The notes under the pieces: generated by a model
Seen by the model: the letters and a program-made list of their open reading frames with translations, nothing else
The model's database searches: none
What the model was told of the DNA's origin: nothing
Made by a program: the position numbers and the translations under genes
Shown here: piece after piece, positions 22,690 through 35,451 of the stretch
How positions within the stretch are numbered: the stretch's first letter is position 1
Layout: every line of letters starts with the position of its first letter
Assembly (NCBI GenBank): GCA_004026145.2
Contig: CP034980.1
Span: 4,434,280-4,498,279 of the forward strand
Reading direction: 5' to 3'
Source: Takifugu bimaculatus
Lineage: Eukaryota; Chordata; Actinopteri; Tetraodontiformes; Tetraodontidae
Length of the DNA stretch: 64,000 nt

Positions 22690-25600
22690 CAAAGAACACA
22701 CCCTGCAAATCAATCCAAGAACACATTAAAGCGGGTGTAAAAACATTGGAATTCCACATGACAGCAGCCTTTTCAGTCCTTCGGTGCATTAGACTCTCTT
22801 CAGGCCTCATTAATTGTCGTATGGATCGCAAACATTCAGCTCCTGTCGCATGAACGCCGATCGATGACGACTCTGAATGACTGAAAATGTGACGCCTGCT
22901 TGCTCAAAATGGAATGCAGCTAAATGTGTCACGAGCGGCTATTAAACCTTCCTGTGCTGGAGCTTTCAACAGCCGTCCCGCTTGTATTCAGGAATGTTCA
23001 CAGGTGTAAAAGAGTCATGGAGCCACTTTCATTTTAATACCAAGTTCTGTCTGCGTCACCTCCTCCGCTGCAGGACCGACGTGCTGCCAGGCAACATGTT
23101 TGTCCTTGTTTGTCAAGCCAGCCTTCAGTCCTCTTAATAATCTGTTGCCTGCCTTCAGTCTGGCCTCGCCTCCCCCCGGTAGTTTGCCTTTCTGATTAAA
23201 CTCTTTTCTTTTTTTCACAAAGAAACATACAAACAAGCAGAATACCAGCATCACGTAAAGGTGAGTTCACGGCCCGCGAGGTGGTGAAGTGTGGCTCCTT
23301 TTAGTCCTGAGATGATGCTGATCTTTGCATCATCAGGTGTCACATGATGTCACCGGAGATTTAAGGTGCGGCTTCCATGCTCTCAGCCAGAGGATGGAAA
23401 TACGCGAGGATAAACACGCAGCCTCCACAGAGGTGGCATTTTTCACCCCCAGACTCGGCTTGTTTAAGGGACGCACGCCGCCCTGTCATTTTAATACATA
23501 CCGGTCAGTAAATCAGTCGAGCGCTCCGGCAAACATCTTCCCTCCTCTTCCAAGTCGCACGCATCCCTGCAATGGTCGGAAAACGTTAAAGGAAGGGGCA
23601 ATAAAAAATGAATCGTTTTGTCCACAATGCTCTGCGAGACTGAGCACAATTCAAGCAGCTCTAGAATGGAAACATGAGGGTTTTGGGGCTTTTTTTCCCA
23701 GATGTGGTTATTTTACCACCAACAAGGACAAACCGATGGTTAGAGATAAAAGGAGTCTGAAAATAAAGCTGGAGGTGGATGAGTAGAGCGTTGACGATGA
23801 CTGAGAGACAGATAATGACGTTCACACTAATATTAAAGCGCTTCCATCTGCCCCTGAGATGGTATGTGTTTATAAGCCCGAGTGTGATTTTCTCCTGCTC
23901 TCATGTAGTTAAGACCCCCCCTCACCTAAGCGAAAATGTAAAAAGATGTTCACCGTCTCACCTGCGGAGTTGAAGAGCAAATCAGACCTGTTCTCTGCAC
24001 CGGCGGGACCCGGCGGCGCCCTCAGCCAAGTGATTCACAGTAAATGGAAACAGGAAGGCACTGCCAAGTCTAGCGGAATGGTGAGAACTCATTTTCGAGT
24101 GTGTGCTGTAATCAGAGTATGAATGCGTGCGTTCCCACATCAAAATATGACCACCGGATGCTCTCTACATTTATTATGAGGGTTACTCATTATCGCCCAT
24201 CCACTTCCCTGCTCTGAATATTGGAGGGTGAAGAGCGGAGCGGCACTGCCGACAACACCGGCTCCGAACCGGTGCAGAGATCTGTGCTGGCCAAGTGTAA
24301 ATAATACATGCTCGTCTTCTGTTGTCTCAATCATACATGAGAACGCTTTTATATCGTCAGGAAATGGGAAAAATCAATGTAGCGTAACCCAAGGTCACCG
24401 GCGTTTTAGTGTACACTTGTAATAGACAAGTATGTGAACAAATATCAGACAGAGGCCGTGTCGTCATGCCACGTGTGGAGAGAAGTGGCGAAAAAGGTAA
24501 ACAGCTGGAAAGCCGATCTCCGATCGAACAAAAGCTGTCGAGGGCCGTCGGATACAGAGAGAAGAGAGAGCACAGCATCGTCCTCTGTTACATTAAAAGT
24601 TAATGGAATGCCACTTAACTCCATGACGCTAGCACACAAAGGCTCTGCACGAGGAGCGCGGCGTCCTGTTGAGCCGCCCAGCAGCCCGGGGTAACATGTT
24701 CCGAAGGTGGTTCAAATTTGAGCAAGTCAAACAGAACTTGTGAAGTGGGCGTTTCGTGCCAATGTGACAGTGATTAGCATAATTTAAAGATGGATGACAC
24801 GTCACCGCTCCGTCCCATTGTGCAACGGCGAACGTGTGATAGGAGATACGTGTGCCGCCATCTGCTCAAACATCTAAAATAACGTCAGCTGTAGCCACAG
24901 CCTCCCCGTCTAGCTGCCTGTCTATCTTCCTGCCTGTCTGTCTGTCGTTGTGGTTTCTGGCTGTCAGTGAACATGGCATGTGCCACGTTGGCACAGCGGC
25001 TAAATCAATAGCCTAGCCCGTCTGTCCTGCCGTGTCATCCCATCTGTGTGGGACTGAGGAACTCATTAAACCCATTATGTTCTGAAGAATGATCATTTGA
25101 ACCCACGTCAGCCTGATAACAATCTGCCTCAAGTGACGGAAACTGTCAGAAAAAGTAACGAGGGATGGCTGACTCACGTCCCTCGTCTTTATTTGCAGTC
25201 CGTGACCCTTTGACCTCGACGGAGTTGTGACGTATTGGTAAAAAATGCAGCAGTGGAGCTCAAGCGGTCAGTAATGGCATGATGGATTTCAAGCGCATTT
25301 ACTCGTCGGATGTTCCTGCTGTGAGACGTTTTATGTGTTTTGATGAGCGAAAAGTCTTTCTTTTAGACCGTTAGCAGTTCCACTTCTGAGGAAGCACCTA
25401 TCTTACCAGGAAGAAGACATCAAATCTATCGGCACGCGTTTCCCTTTACACTCCGCTCTCCCATTGAAATATCGGTGGCGGTGATCCTTTTTTCTTTTTT
25501 TTTCTTTTTTAAACATCAGTCATTTTCTTTCATCCAGGCCGTTTTTATGTTTTCGATTTTCTCATTACAGAGCTGCTGTCATGTTTTTGTGCTCTTCTAC

Positions 25601-27384
25601 CACTCTGCCTCCACAAAAGCTAATAGTGTGAAATTATGCTGTCGGCTGCAAGTCATTGCTAGTTCATTGTAACTGGCTTCTTCTTCATTGACAGTGACAA
25701 CTTTTTCTTCTCTCCTTTACAAGACATGCGGTTTGTTAGACAGTGATTAATCTCCGTTCTTATGCGGAGATGCTTTTGCTAATGTTTGAGTTCTTTTAGT
25801 TATTATTATTATTTTTGATAGAAAGGCAATATATAGATATACACGTTCATTGCAGCTTTCCTTAGATGTTTATGTTGAACAAGTGCTTTCAATTAACACA
25901 CTTTGATAATTGTGTTATTTTAATTCTGACAGGTTTTACAAATTCTTAGCGGGAATTTTATTTGTCCTCAATTTTGCCACTAATTGCTGGCTTTTTTGTT
26001 TTTCAATTCAGTCATTTTTACATCATTTCAGACCACCTGAGGTGAAAATAAACTAGCTAACTCTCATTCTCAGTTGAAGCCAAACAGCTTTTTATTGAAA
26101 TGATGATCTCATAAAGAACAAAAAAATACATAAAGCAAATAACTGTACACCTCAATGGGCCAAGCTCTAAAAATGTTCATTTTTGTTCATTTTTTCCAAC
26201 TAATCTTCCACAAGTTTAAGGTAATGATAATGTAAAGAACAGAAATGACAGTAGGATTCTTTTTATCATATCTAAGCTCATCAGCTGTGTTTTCAGGTAC
26301 TGACATAACCATGATCGTTACGCTTAAAGGCGGAATCAACATGAATTTTGTCTGGAAAAGGACTCGGGTCCAACAAATATCTAACCTGCACTCGTGCACT
26401 TGTGCTGCCTCATGTGACCCAAGCTGAACTTTCACTGTGCCCATCATTAACAGCTCTGTCTTCAATGACCTCTCAGAACTGCTGATCAATGAGCAATGGC
26501 AGCAACACTAAGCGGCTCTGGAATCAGTCACATGATCCAGCCAGGTTTTGCAAAACATTCAAATGACTCAGATTCCATACATCCCATACTATTATGACCA
26601 TACACAGTTAGGTTGATGATTGAATACAGATATAGGTGATGTCAGATGACCCCGACTGTCCACATCAGGATGATAATAGGTTGTAATTAAACCTCTGCAT
26701 TCTTCTACAGAGTATACATTTGAATAGATTCTAATGCAGAGAAATGTCCACCCTAAAGATCAATATGTCCCAACATCAAATCCTCTGAAGCAGCACCAAC
26801 TCTGCCATATGTTCTGAAAGGAGATGACATATGATGCAGCAGGCTGCGCCATGTCACATGACTTGGGCAGCTAAATAACATGCAAATTGAAAGGCAGTAG
26901 TGAATTGCACTCGGAGGAGTTATTTGCCCCGCGGAGAGTGCCACTGGCAGCCAGTGTGCTTGCATGCAAGGCCACCGAGTATGAAACCATTTGGCCCACT
27001 GCCTCCAATTCCAAACCTTCTGATGGACTACTCTTCTGTGAGAGTGCTTAGCATCCACTTCGAATAAATGAACCACAATTTCCCTCATACACTCCGACTT
27101 TCTGAATGCCCCAGTTTGGCAATTATGTGTTCCTTTCCCCCCCCACAGACAGCTAATTCTTTGTGGCAATGTTTCCCGGGCTAAAGAGAAGCAGGAATTA
27201 CATCCAAATGTTCAGTCAAACAAATCTAGTTTGAAGCTGACTGAGCAACGGTTGTCTTCCTTCTGATACAGCAGTGTGATGGTTGAATGTACACAAACAG
27301 GCGCAGAACAGTCGCAATGTCTCTAATTACACCGAACACGCCTTTACACGGCCGCAGCTTCAGTCCTCCATGATTCACTCTTGT
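22687..27384. other. no gene recognised
   Basis: About 4.7 kb of unique sequence. The longest frames are 23325-23786 (plus, 153 codons) and 26753-27169 (minus, 138 codons). Neither matches a family I know or has a convincing start or splice context. A T-rich stretch lies near 25488-25510 and a short TTA run near 25799-25815. Confidence 0.5.
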
Positions 27385-27411
27385 TGACCTTTTTTCAAAG
27401 GTCAGAGGTCA
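27385..27411. promoter_or_regulatory. nuclear-receptor DR1 site with added inverted half-site
   Basis: AGGTCA-G-AGGTCA (27399-27411) is a perfect direct repeat with one-base spacing, the DR1 class bound by HNF4, RXR/PPAR and COUP-TF. TGACCTTT at 27385-27392 forms an inverted repeat with AAAGGTCA at 27397-27404 across four bases. Whether it is occupied or conserved is unknown. Confidence 0.4.
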
Positions 27412-29114
27412 TGCCAGAGCCCAGACAGGGGCCAATACATGCTCATTAGATGATCGGATCGCATGAATCTCTGCGAGTCCTTAGCGGTTAATGGCTGTGG
27501 CTGAGTATCCGTCCATTTACAACAGCACTGTAAATCATCGTTTCTATGAATCTCCCATACTGGGACAAAAATAATTTTAATGAAGGGACGATGAAGAGCT
27601 GTACGAACCATGTCAGGTTTTCCTGCAAGCTCTAATAAACAGTGTCTCCCACGTTAGCATAATTATTTGGGAACTTCTAATTTAAGGCCAGGGCGTGAGG
27701 GCGGGGCTTGTTTGAATTCATTTATTCAACAAAAAAGAAGGATAATGAATTACTGTTGACACACATTCCTTTTCAACACAAGCAGGGGCACACCGGGACA
27801 CAAATCATTGTTATACAGCCACATGTGAGAGGGGGGCACGAGTTCAGTCAGCACTGCAATGATTTAATTCGGCTGAATAAAACTCATTAAATTAAGATTC
27901 CATAAATCAATCAGTTGGGAAAAAAAAGGAGAAGGGTTGATTGGTGTTGATGTAGGAGTGCAGTGACTTCTTTTCCGTGAAAAATCCCACTGAGACTCAA
28001 AGAGCACTCCAGTTTGAGGTGACCTCAATCATTTTGGCTCCTGTGTGTTGTCGGATCACTCCAGATCGGAGCTGCACTGTCGTTCTCATCCCACGCTGAG
28101 CTTCCTCCTGGCTGCGTGTGCTTCGGTAGACTTTACTGCAGCTTTTATTGTCTTACGCGTTGGTTCTGGGCTTTGATATCGAAATATTAGCTGGTTTATT
28201 GTGACCAGTGAAAAATATCAATGGCCAAAGCAGAAAAGCTGTCAACCTTTAAAATGCTCCTAGAACAGTTTGAACCGACCTCCTAGGTGCACTTTGACCT
28301 TTTTAATAATGATCTACTCCTGCGTGTTTACAGTTGTGCTGAACATGGTGCAAAATATCTCATCTCTTTGCAACATTGCCTATTGTGGCCGTTTACTGGT
28401 GAAATCTATACTAGTGAGACTCTTACAGAGAATACTGAGACATGAAGGGGTACTTTACTGCACCATATTTTGGAAAATGTATCCTTTTTTATCTTTATTT
28501 AGAAAAGTGACTCTCAAAATACTGGAGAAACCTCAAATCGTGACTCCACATGTCTGACAAATTGAACTGCCTTCACGCTACGAACGCCTGAACACATCTC
28601 ACTGCCCTAAAAGTAACACTCTCCTCTCTGCTCGACAGACCTGGCAGAAGCCTGTCGAAGCATGCTGTAAATTCACGACCATTTGCCCGTTTCAATGTTT
28701 TTTTTCTTCCTTAAAGGTGTCTGAGTGAACGTCTTGATTAATAAACCTTATCTTCTCTGATGTTGCTGGCATTTGTATTCCTTTTTTCTGAACATGGCCT
28801 CTCTGTGCACCCTGGAAAAAGGTGAGGTTATCCCAGAAACCCATCATCTGCCTGCTAAAATCAAACTCTTTTATAGGAAGATCAGCAGATTAAAATTACA
28901 CATGAAATCCAAATGCATGTCCATAAAGGTCAGCGTCCTCTGAAGTATTTTTGCCCTGGTTCTGTTGTGCACAAGCTTGTCGAAAGCAATCATGGGACAA
29001 ATAAAAAGATTTTAGGGCGGAATGAATGTGAATGTCATCTGTGTGGGCACAACATGCTGCCATAAACGATCCCGAGAGTATAAAACACAATCAACCTTCA
29101 GTGGCATATCTATT
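27412..29114. other. no gene recognised
   Basis: Unique, AT-leaning sequence with short frames only (up to 95 codons at 28270-28557) and no recognisable domain. Confidence 0.5.
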
Positions 29115-29180
29115 CATCCTGTCCATCCATCCATCCGTCCATCCGTCCGTCCACTCATCCGTCCTTCCATCTATCCATCA
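29115..29180. repeat. (CATC/CGTC)n imperfect tetranucleotide repeat
   Basis: About 65 bases of CATC, CGTC and CTTC units. Similar runs form SINE tails on the opposite strand, but more than 200 bases separate it from the nearby SINE, so it is listed alone. Confidence 0.85.
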
Positions 29181-29383
29181 TTGGGATTTGTTTTCCATCG
29201 AAAAGAGAAGCAGATAAGAGAGGAAATGTAATTTCAGTGGCAAAACCAGTTTAATTGAGGGGGAAAACTGTGCTAATAAACTCACTTGGAAATCTTAATG
29301 TGTGAACACAGAAAAGCTTCAAAAGAAGTTTCTACCATTTGAGATAAATTGGGAGTAACAGGCAAAGCAAAATTGAGAGGAAT

Positions 29384-29645
29384 TATCTTGGCTTCTTAAT
29401 CGCTTTATCCCTCTCAGGGTCACGGAGAGGGTAAACTATGGGCGAAGGCAGGCCCACCCCTGGATGAGTCGCCCGCTCCGTGCAGGGCCCTATATGAGCA
29501 TTTGTGGGTTCGGTACTTTGCTCAAGGGTACCTCAGCAGTGCTCTTCCGCTACTACAAGAACACCTTTCATGTTTTGGGCTTGAACCAAGAAGCCTCCCC
29601 TTCTCTCAGCCTGGCTCCCAACAGACTGAGCTATCACCGCAGAAG
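29384..29645 (-). mobile_element. tRNA-derived SINE, nearly full length
   Basis: On the minus strand the element starts near 29642 with a tRNA-like head. It has an A box, TAGCTCAGTCTGTTGG (29618-29633), and a B box, GGTTCAAGCCC (29577-29587), about 45 bases apart as in tRNA genes. The body includes AGCACTGCTGAGGTACCCTT and GAGCAAAGTACCGAACCC, a block I recognise from teleost SINEs. The 3' part includes GGGCGACTCATCCAGGGGTG and ends in a GACCCTGAGAGGGATAAAGC stretch, the LINE-like tail shared by many fish SINEs. It carries substitutions throughout and lacks a clear tandem tail, so it is an old copy. Confidence 0.72.
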
Positions 29646-32600
29646 AACTATCTCTCAAGTAAATATGACGCTTTAGAGCTTGATGAAATCCACATCTGAT
29701 TATCAACCATTAACCAATATTTGCTTCCTCAACACAGCACTTTAAGTGAATTTCCCAGCCCAGTCTTCAGCCTTAACAGCCTTCAAACTGCCGTTTCTAA
29801 GATGAGAACTTCAACCGATTCCTTTGATTGTGCTCCCGAATGCTTTAAACTTAGAGATTAATCTAGAATCCCTGCAGGGGGACCTGTGTGAATGAGCCGC
29901 AGAACCTTCCCAGCTCATTTAACTATCGGAGAGCTGAACCCCCGGTGACAGCCCTAAAAGCAAAGCGCCGCTTTGTGTCTGCCTTGCTGGGTTAAGGTGG
30001 AGTTTACGCACTCCGTTTGTTGCTTCTTGTTTTTTTTTCCCCGGGTAAGAAGAGTAAGCACATTAGCAACAAAGTGTTATTGAGCTATGAATTGCCCTTT
30101 CTGGGGAGAACAATTACTGTCTTTGACTAACCAATGATTGAGCCAATATGTGACTCTGCTGTGTGTAATTGACGGGCATCGTAGCATGTGAATGAGGTTT
30201 CCTTTAAACAACAAGTTGCTCTAATTTAAAAAAAAGTAGAAGAAGTTTGGACTACAGGACATAGGTTTAGAGTAGGTTTTTGTTTTCCATGTTATTTTTG
30301 CCCTTCTGGCTGTCAATGTTTAGAAGAAAGTCAACTAACATAATGGATTGTCCAATCAGGTGCTTCACTTTTAAGGACTTTACTTTACCTGTAGGTGTTG
30401 AACTGTGAGCAGAAGCACAAGCTTGATGAATACTGTAAGGATAACAGATGCTGCTACAGCACCAGTGCTTCTTCTGGTGTAATCAGCATAATGGGAGCAA
30501 GCAACTTGTTTTATAACTTCAAAATGTGGAAAATTACACTGTTCATTTGGGAGTGGAAAAAAATTAATTGGTGTTTATTTTATTCATCCACAACCCGAAA
30601 CCAATGAACACTGTAAAAAAGGGAACACTCACCATCTGTAGACATGCAAACATGGTCAACTGCAACTAAAAGATTAAATTCTGTTGCGCTAAAATTGACC
30701 ATTACCCTTTAATGCCACATGCTGGCATTTGCAATAATATGTTTTTACTGTATTTACTGTGGTTTTACTGGATGAATCATTCTCTTACATGCGTGGTTAA
30801 GACTTAAATGATAAGAAGGTATTTAGATGATCAGTTTGTTCAGTCTGTGTTCTTCACCTCGATGGATAAGAGCCAACACAGCAGGGACGATAATGTCCCT
30901 CAGCACAGCACAACATGAAAACATCAGGAGCATGCAATTTCGATCCGAGCTGAAGGATCTGAGCCCCCTGAGGAAGCAGATCAGGCTCAGCGCCTTCTAA
31001 CACGCGGCCTCGGTGCTGGTGTGGGACTGCGGTGTTACAGGGAGTTTGTCAGTCTCCACATCAGCCCCACTGATGCAGCCAGGAGAGGCTGATGTCCACC
31101 ACCACCTCCTCCTTCATCTTCCCGTTCAGCTGCAGGTGGTTCTTGCCCCGCCATCGCACTAATTGGCACTGCCAGATTCCCGTACTCACCCTATAATCAT
31201 CACCATGCCCGTGTGTGGCTGTGTCATCCGAGGGTGTCGTCTGGTCACATGACTCACTGCTGCAGAGGAAGTGCAAGGTTTTGAAGGTTGGTGTTAATGA
31301 TCATCAATGTTTTAGTCCAGTAAGAAAAAAAGGAAGCGCATGTTAGGGGGGCATGCACCTGTGCACTCCAGGGGTCATTTCAACTTAATCAAATGTCTCT
31401 TTTCAAAGAGAGGGAAACTGTAGGATGGTTGTCATGGACAACGGTTGAATGTTTATATATAGACTGATAGGTTTGCCACTATTTGAATGCTTTTACACTC
31501 ATCTGTAATAGAACCTATAGATGTAAATTAGGAAGGTGCAAAAAGCAAATCCATCACCAGAATATAGGGTGATTTTAAAGGAATGAGCGGGGATCACACG
31601 AGAATATGTAGAATCCAAACGCACGGTTTTCCAGTAGCAATTATCAGTCACACACAGATAATTAGGTAAATGTGTCCCTTGTGTTCTTGCTCGTTCAATA
31701 AATCAAGCAGGGACGTGAGTCACACCAGAGCGGAGGGACGATGATGTGCTTAAATTATAACACTGGTGTTGAGCCTTTGCTGTGTCTTCAACCATTAGCG
31801 CTAAAATTTCTGAAAAAGCCATGAATATGGATGTTTTTCAGTCTCAATGACCTCCTCCAGGATGGGTGCTGCGTGGTGGGAATGTCAGAATAATTAGCTG
31901 AACAAAAGGAAAGAATGTGACGACGGGGATGTTTTCTCAGTTTGCTTTCAGCTTTATATTCGTGAAACAAACAGAGGCTTTTTCTTTTTTTTACCGAAAT
32001 AAATTATTTTAACCTCACACGTCTGCTTTATCTTTTCCAAAGCAGCACCTTCATGTTTGTACTCTATATCTCCATCTTGTCTGTTTGAATGGTGCATGAA
32101 ATGACATTTAGGATATGGCCTTTACTCTGCTCTGCTCATTATAGGTAAGGCAAACTGAGAAATGGCTCTACCTTATGTAAAGTAGTGCTGTGTGTCATGA
32201 GTTTAGTTCCCAGCTAGTTGGAAAAGGCCAAGTATTTAATATGAAAGTAGCGGTAGATGAATTTAAATGCCTTTACTCCCTTTTGTGTTGATCCTAGAGG
32301 TTCTACATTTATCTACAATGTAGAGAGGGAATAAACATTTGGCTGCATTATCACAATATACACTAGAATATAGTTGTATAGTATATCATATCATATTACC
32401 ATGCTTGTTTCTAAATCCATTAACGTGCAGCTGACTTATGTCCACATTTAATGCGCAGAACAGCTTCATGAACGTGCACGTCCAGTCAGTCACGCCATGT
32501 ACATGCAAGCATTGCTTTCTCCAGATGCTGCGTAACAACTCACTCCCAGCTCAGCCAGTAAATGTCAGATGCCACCCAAACACCACCCTCACCACTAATG

Positions 32601-33703
32601 TGACAGCCTTCCTCTATTTTTATTTTTATGCTCTTAATAATATCAACAAGCAGTCGCCAAAGTTCTGCCCAGGCCTCATTATTTAATGAAATGTCAGTGG
32701 TGCATTAGAGAAAGAAGACGGAAAACCTCAGCGTTGACTCATCTCTGACACGTGTTGTGGGCCAAAAAATGATGGAAATGTTAAGACCATCAGACTGACG
32801 GACTTTGGAACTTGTTTTTTCAGTCAAGAAAAAAAAAAAGAAGCATTCTTGTTCCAGCAGAGGAATTTATGCAACTCATCACTGGGTCTGTTGCCACCAT
32901 TTCTGGTCCAGTTGAGGTCATAAATGTCACCAGCCTGAATATTTCTGTTACATTTCATTGAGATTCCAGGAACTCTGGAAGTCGTTTATAAGTTTCCGTT
33001 GTGAATTATAAAGGTGTGCAGGATTTACAGCGACTGGGCGGCTAAGAGTGCAAATATTTATGGTGTCCAAACTGCAGGGAGAGGGTTTTATTCCCTCACA
33101 TTCCATATTGGTCAACTTTGTCTGGGAAAATGAGAATAAATTGGGGGGGGGGGGTTGGGCTGAAAATAAGACTAAAAAAAGGATATAAACCTGGCAATTT
33201 CATTGCAGTGACTGTTTTTGTGGCCAAGATTTGACCTGCAGTGTAGCATCTGTATGGTAATTAAATGAATGAAATGAAAACCTTATTCACTCACCAATTT
33301 TACTGCCTGTAACATGATGATGCTGACATGTAATTCAATGCTAATGAACACATTCATTGGCAAACAGCGCCAGTATAAACACTGATGCGGCAGTCTGATG
33401 ACGGCGTTCTTTGCTTCCATCGTCGGGCCTGTAAATAGCACCGCGCTGGCGCCTCACGGGAAAGGTCTGAATGTGAGAGCAGCATAAATGTGGGGGACAG
33501 TTCCCATATTTTATCGAGCCACATTTCCATCAGGGATTATTTAGCGTGGGGAAAGTGATTAACATTTTAGCCTTTCTTTTCAAATGACTTTAACCCACTC
33601 GCTCACCTCTATTCCCATCAGTCCTCCAGCTTTTGTTCTCCATATAATAGAGTGTAAACAAGTCAGTTTAAATTTGTTTTAATCTGCTCTCCTCCTCTTA
33701 CAG
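29646..33703. other. no gene recognised
   Basis: About 4 kb with no clear repeats. At 30840-31280 the composition is more GC-rich and repeat-like; its minus strand has a frame of 71 codons that I do not recognise. A run of 12 G lies at 33143-33154. Confidence 0.45.
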
Positions 33704-33762
33704 GAGCAGGCGAACTGACAAGCGGAGGAGGATTTATTGTCACACTGATCAAAAGCAATGAG
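33704..33762 (+). other. candidate exon with strong acceptor, unsupported
   Basis: A 59-base stretch follows a good pyrimidine tract and acceptor (CTGCTCTCCTCCTCTTACAG) and precedes a GTATAG that could serve as a weak donor. Skipping the first two bases, it is open as AGELTSGGGFIVTLIKSNE. If not spliced, the next codons are Val and a stop, so it could equally be a terminal exon. I do not recognise the peptide, no poly-A signal follows closely, and no partner exon is visible. Confidence 0.17.
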
Positions 33763-35391
33763 GTATAGAATTTGACAGAAGTATCCAAAGTTCACAGCCA
33801 GGGCATCAATATCAGATCATCGTGTCCTCAACATTGCTGCATGTTTAGCTTTAATGCTGGGTTCTTGCAGTGCACATGCAGGTCAAGGTCATGAAAGTCG
33901 AGGGCTAACCTTCGTGCAAACCTTCGTGCTGAGTGTTAGAATATTCCGTCTCTAACGATTGCACTCAGATTTGGCGTTCTGACCGAAAGTTTTTAAGAGA
34001 TGAGGTTCAGCACACGTCCTTGTTCTTCTGCTACATTCTTTAACATTATATTAGCAAGTTTATTTTCGGAATCGGGTTCTGACGAGACGGCTCAGAAAGA
34101 CTGAGTGTGTCAGGAATTAAAACATATTTGTGCTAATCCTGAGTGTGTGCCCAGGTCAGAGTGAGCAGCACATTTCTTTGGCATGCGACGCTCCCTAGAC
34201 ACAGCTAAACCCAAGGACTGTATGATTCCCTCCTCTTCATCCCTCACTTATTCCCTGTCTCCCATCCCCCCTCCCCACTGAGTGAAACTTTTTTACCTCA
34301 TATAAACCCAGTTGGTGGCGGGCATGCAGAGCTGCACGCTGCGGTAGAATCGACTGTGCATCCCTGGTTTGAAGTGGAGATGAGCTGCACGATCTGTCAC
34401 CGCTGGAAGATTTATGTAGCTTAAACTTTTTAACATGACCAAAAAAGAAAGTGTGTGAAGGCTGTGACAATCCTCCTGTGACATCTCTTCTCCTCACGAA
34501 ACATCTTGTTATAATACCCCTGGTCCCGCGCATTTAGATTTATAACGGAGAGATTTAATATAACTAAGTGTTTTCAAGGGAAACTTTTGTTTGCAATGTG
34601 TAAAGGACAGAGTGAAGCTACTCTTTGGTGGGTGGCATTAAATGGACACTGCTTATCGTGCCTGGGCGAGGTTTAACATATACATACATTTCAAGTCACA
34701 ATTGTGAGAATTAAAGACAGGTGCCAGGAGATCAAGGCTGCATGCAAATCATCCTGACCTTGCAATGATTCTACTCATATATAATTTAGATCAAACAATG
34801 GAAAATGAACCGACTGTTGTCTAAAACGCAGCTGGTCTGGTCTCAACAGAAGCCAGCAGACGGCAGAGAGAAATGTGACCTTCAAATTTTAAACAACGGT
34901 GAAGCATGGGCTGATTTTAGACCTCAGTTCTTAATCAATTCGTAAACAATTCATTCCTTTTTGCAAGTAGTCATCTGTTCCAGCGTGCAGTAAATGTCAG
35001 GCTAAAATCCGCTCAGTAAAAACATTCTCTGCAGTATGGATATTAAAGGAATCTGCTTGGCTAATAAAGGATATTTCTTCCTCTTTTTATTATCAGACTG
35101 ACCTCATTTCTGTTTTAATAATAAATTATGTTCGAAATCCAGCATGTTTACCGACCTGCAAATGCAGGAAAATAGTTTGAGGCGTTTGTAAGAGGTCATG
35201 CTGAATTGTGACTCGTTTGAAACCAAATATGAAATCATTTGTGTGCCTTTTTTCCCCCCTTTTGCCAGGGTAAATGAAAGGCTACCACTGGACCTGAGGC
35301 AATGTGTGTCCAGCTGAGCCGATGTAATTTTCTCATACTTTTGAGTGAACTTGTTTTACACACATGCAGGGAGGGAGAGAGAATGCCTACA

Positions 35392-35393
<2 letters not shown>
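33763..35393. other. no gene recognised
   Basis: Includes an 11-base duplication, AACCTTCGTGC, at about 33907-33929. Otherwise unique, with TAAT-rich sequence near 35030-35130. Confidence 0.5.

Positions 35394-35450
<57 letters not shown>
35394..35450. repeat. (TG)n microsatellite
   Basis: About 26 uninterrupted TG units, then a TATG interruption. Confidence 0.97.

Positions 35451-35451
<1 letters not shown>

Noticed and set aside
22528..22853. Several frames of His-Thr or Val-Cys repeats
   Set aside because: They are translations of the CA microsatellite.
23325..23786. 153-codon plus-strand frame with a C-x2-C pair
   Set aside because: No domain, no splice or promoter context, and a length reachable by chance in 64 kb read in six frames.
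26753..27169. 138-codon minus-strand frame
   Set aside because: No recognised domain and no coding context. The sequence could instead be conserved non-coding DNA, which cannot be tested here.
29577..29640. Apparent tRNA gene on the minus strand
   Set aside because: A and B boxes are present, but they form the head of a SINE with body and tail attached. The cloverleaf is not intact.
30840..31280. Possible retroelement or retrogene piece (GC-richer patch, minus frame of 71 codons)
   Set aside because: I could not match it to a LINE, LTR element or cellular gene, so only the composition is noted.
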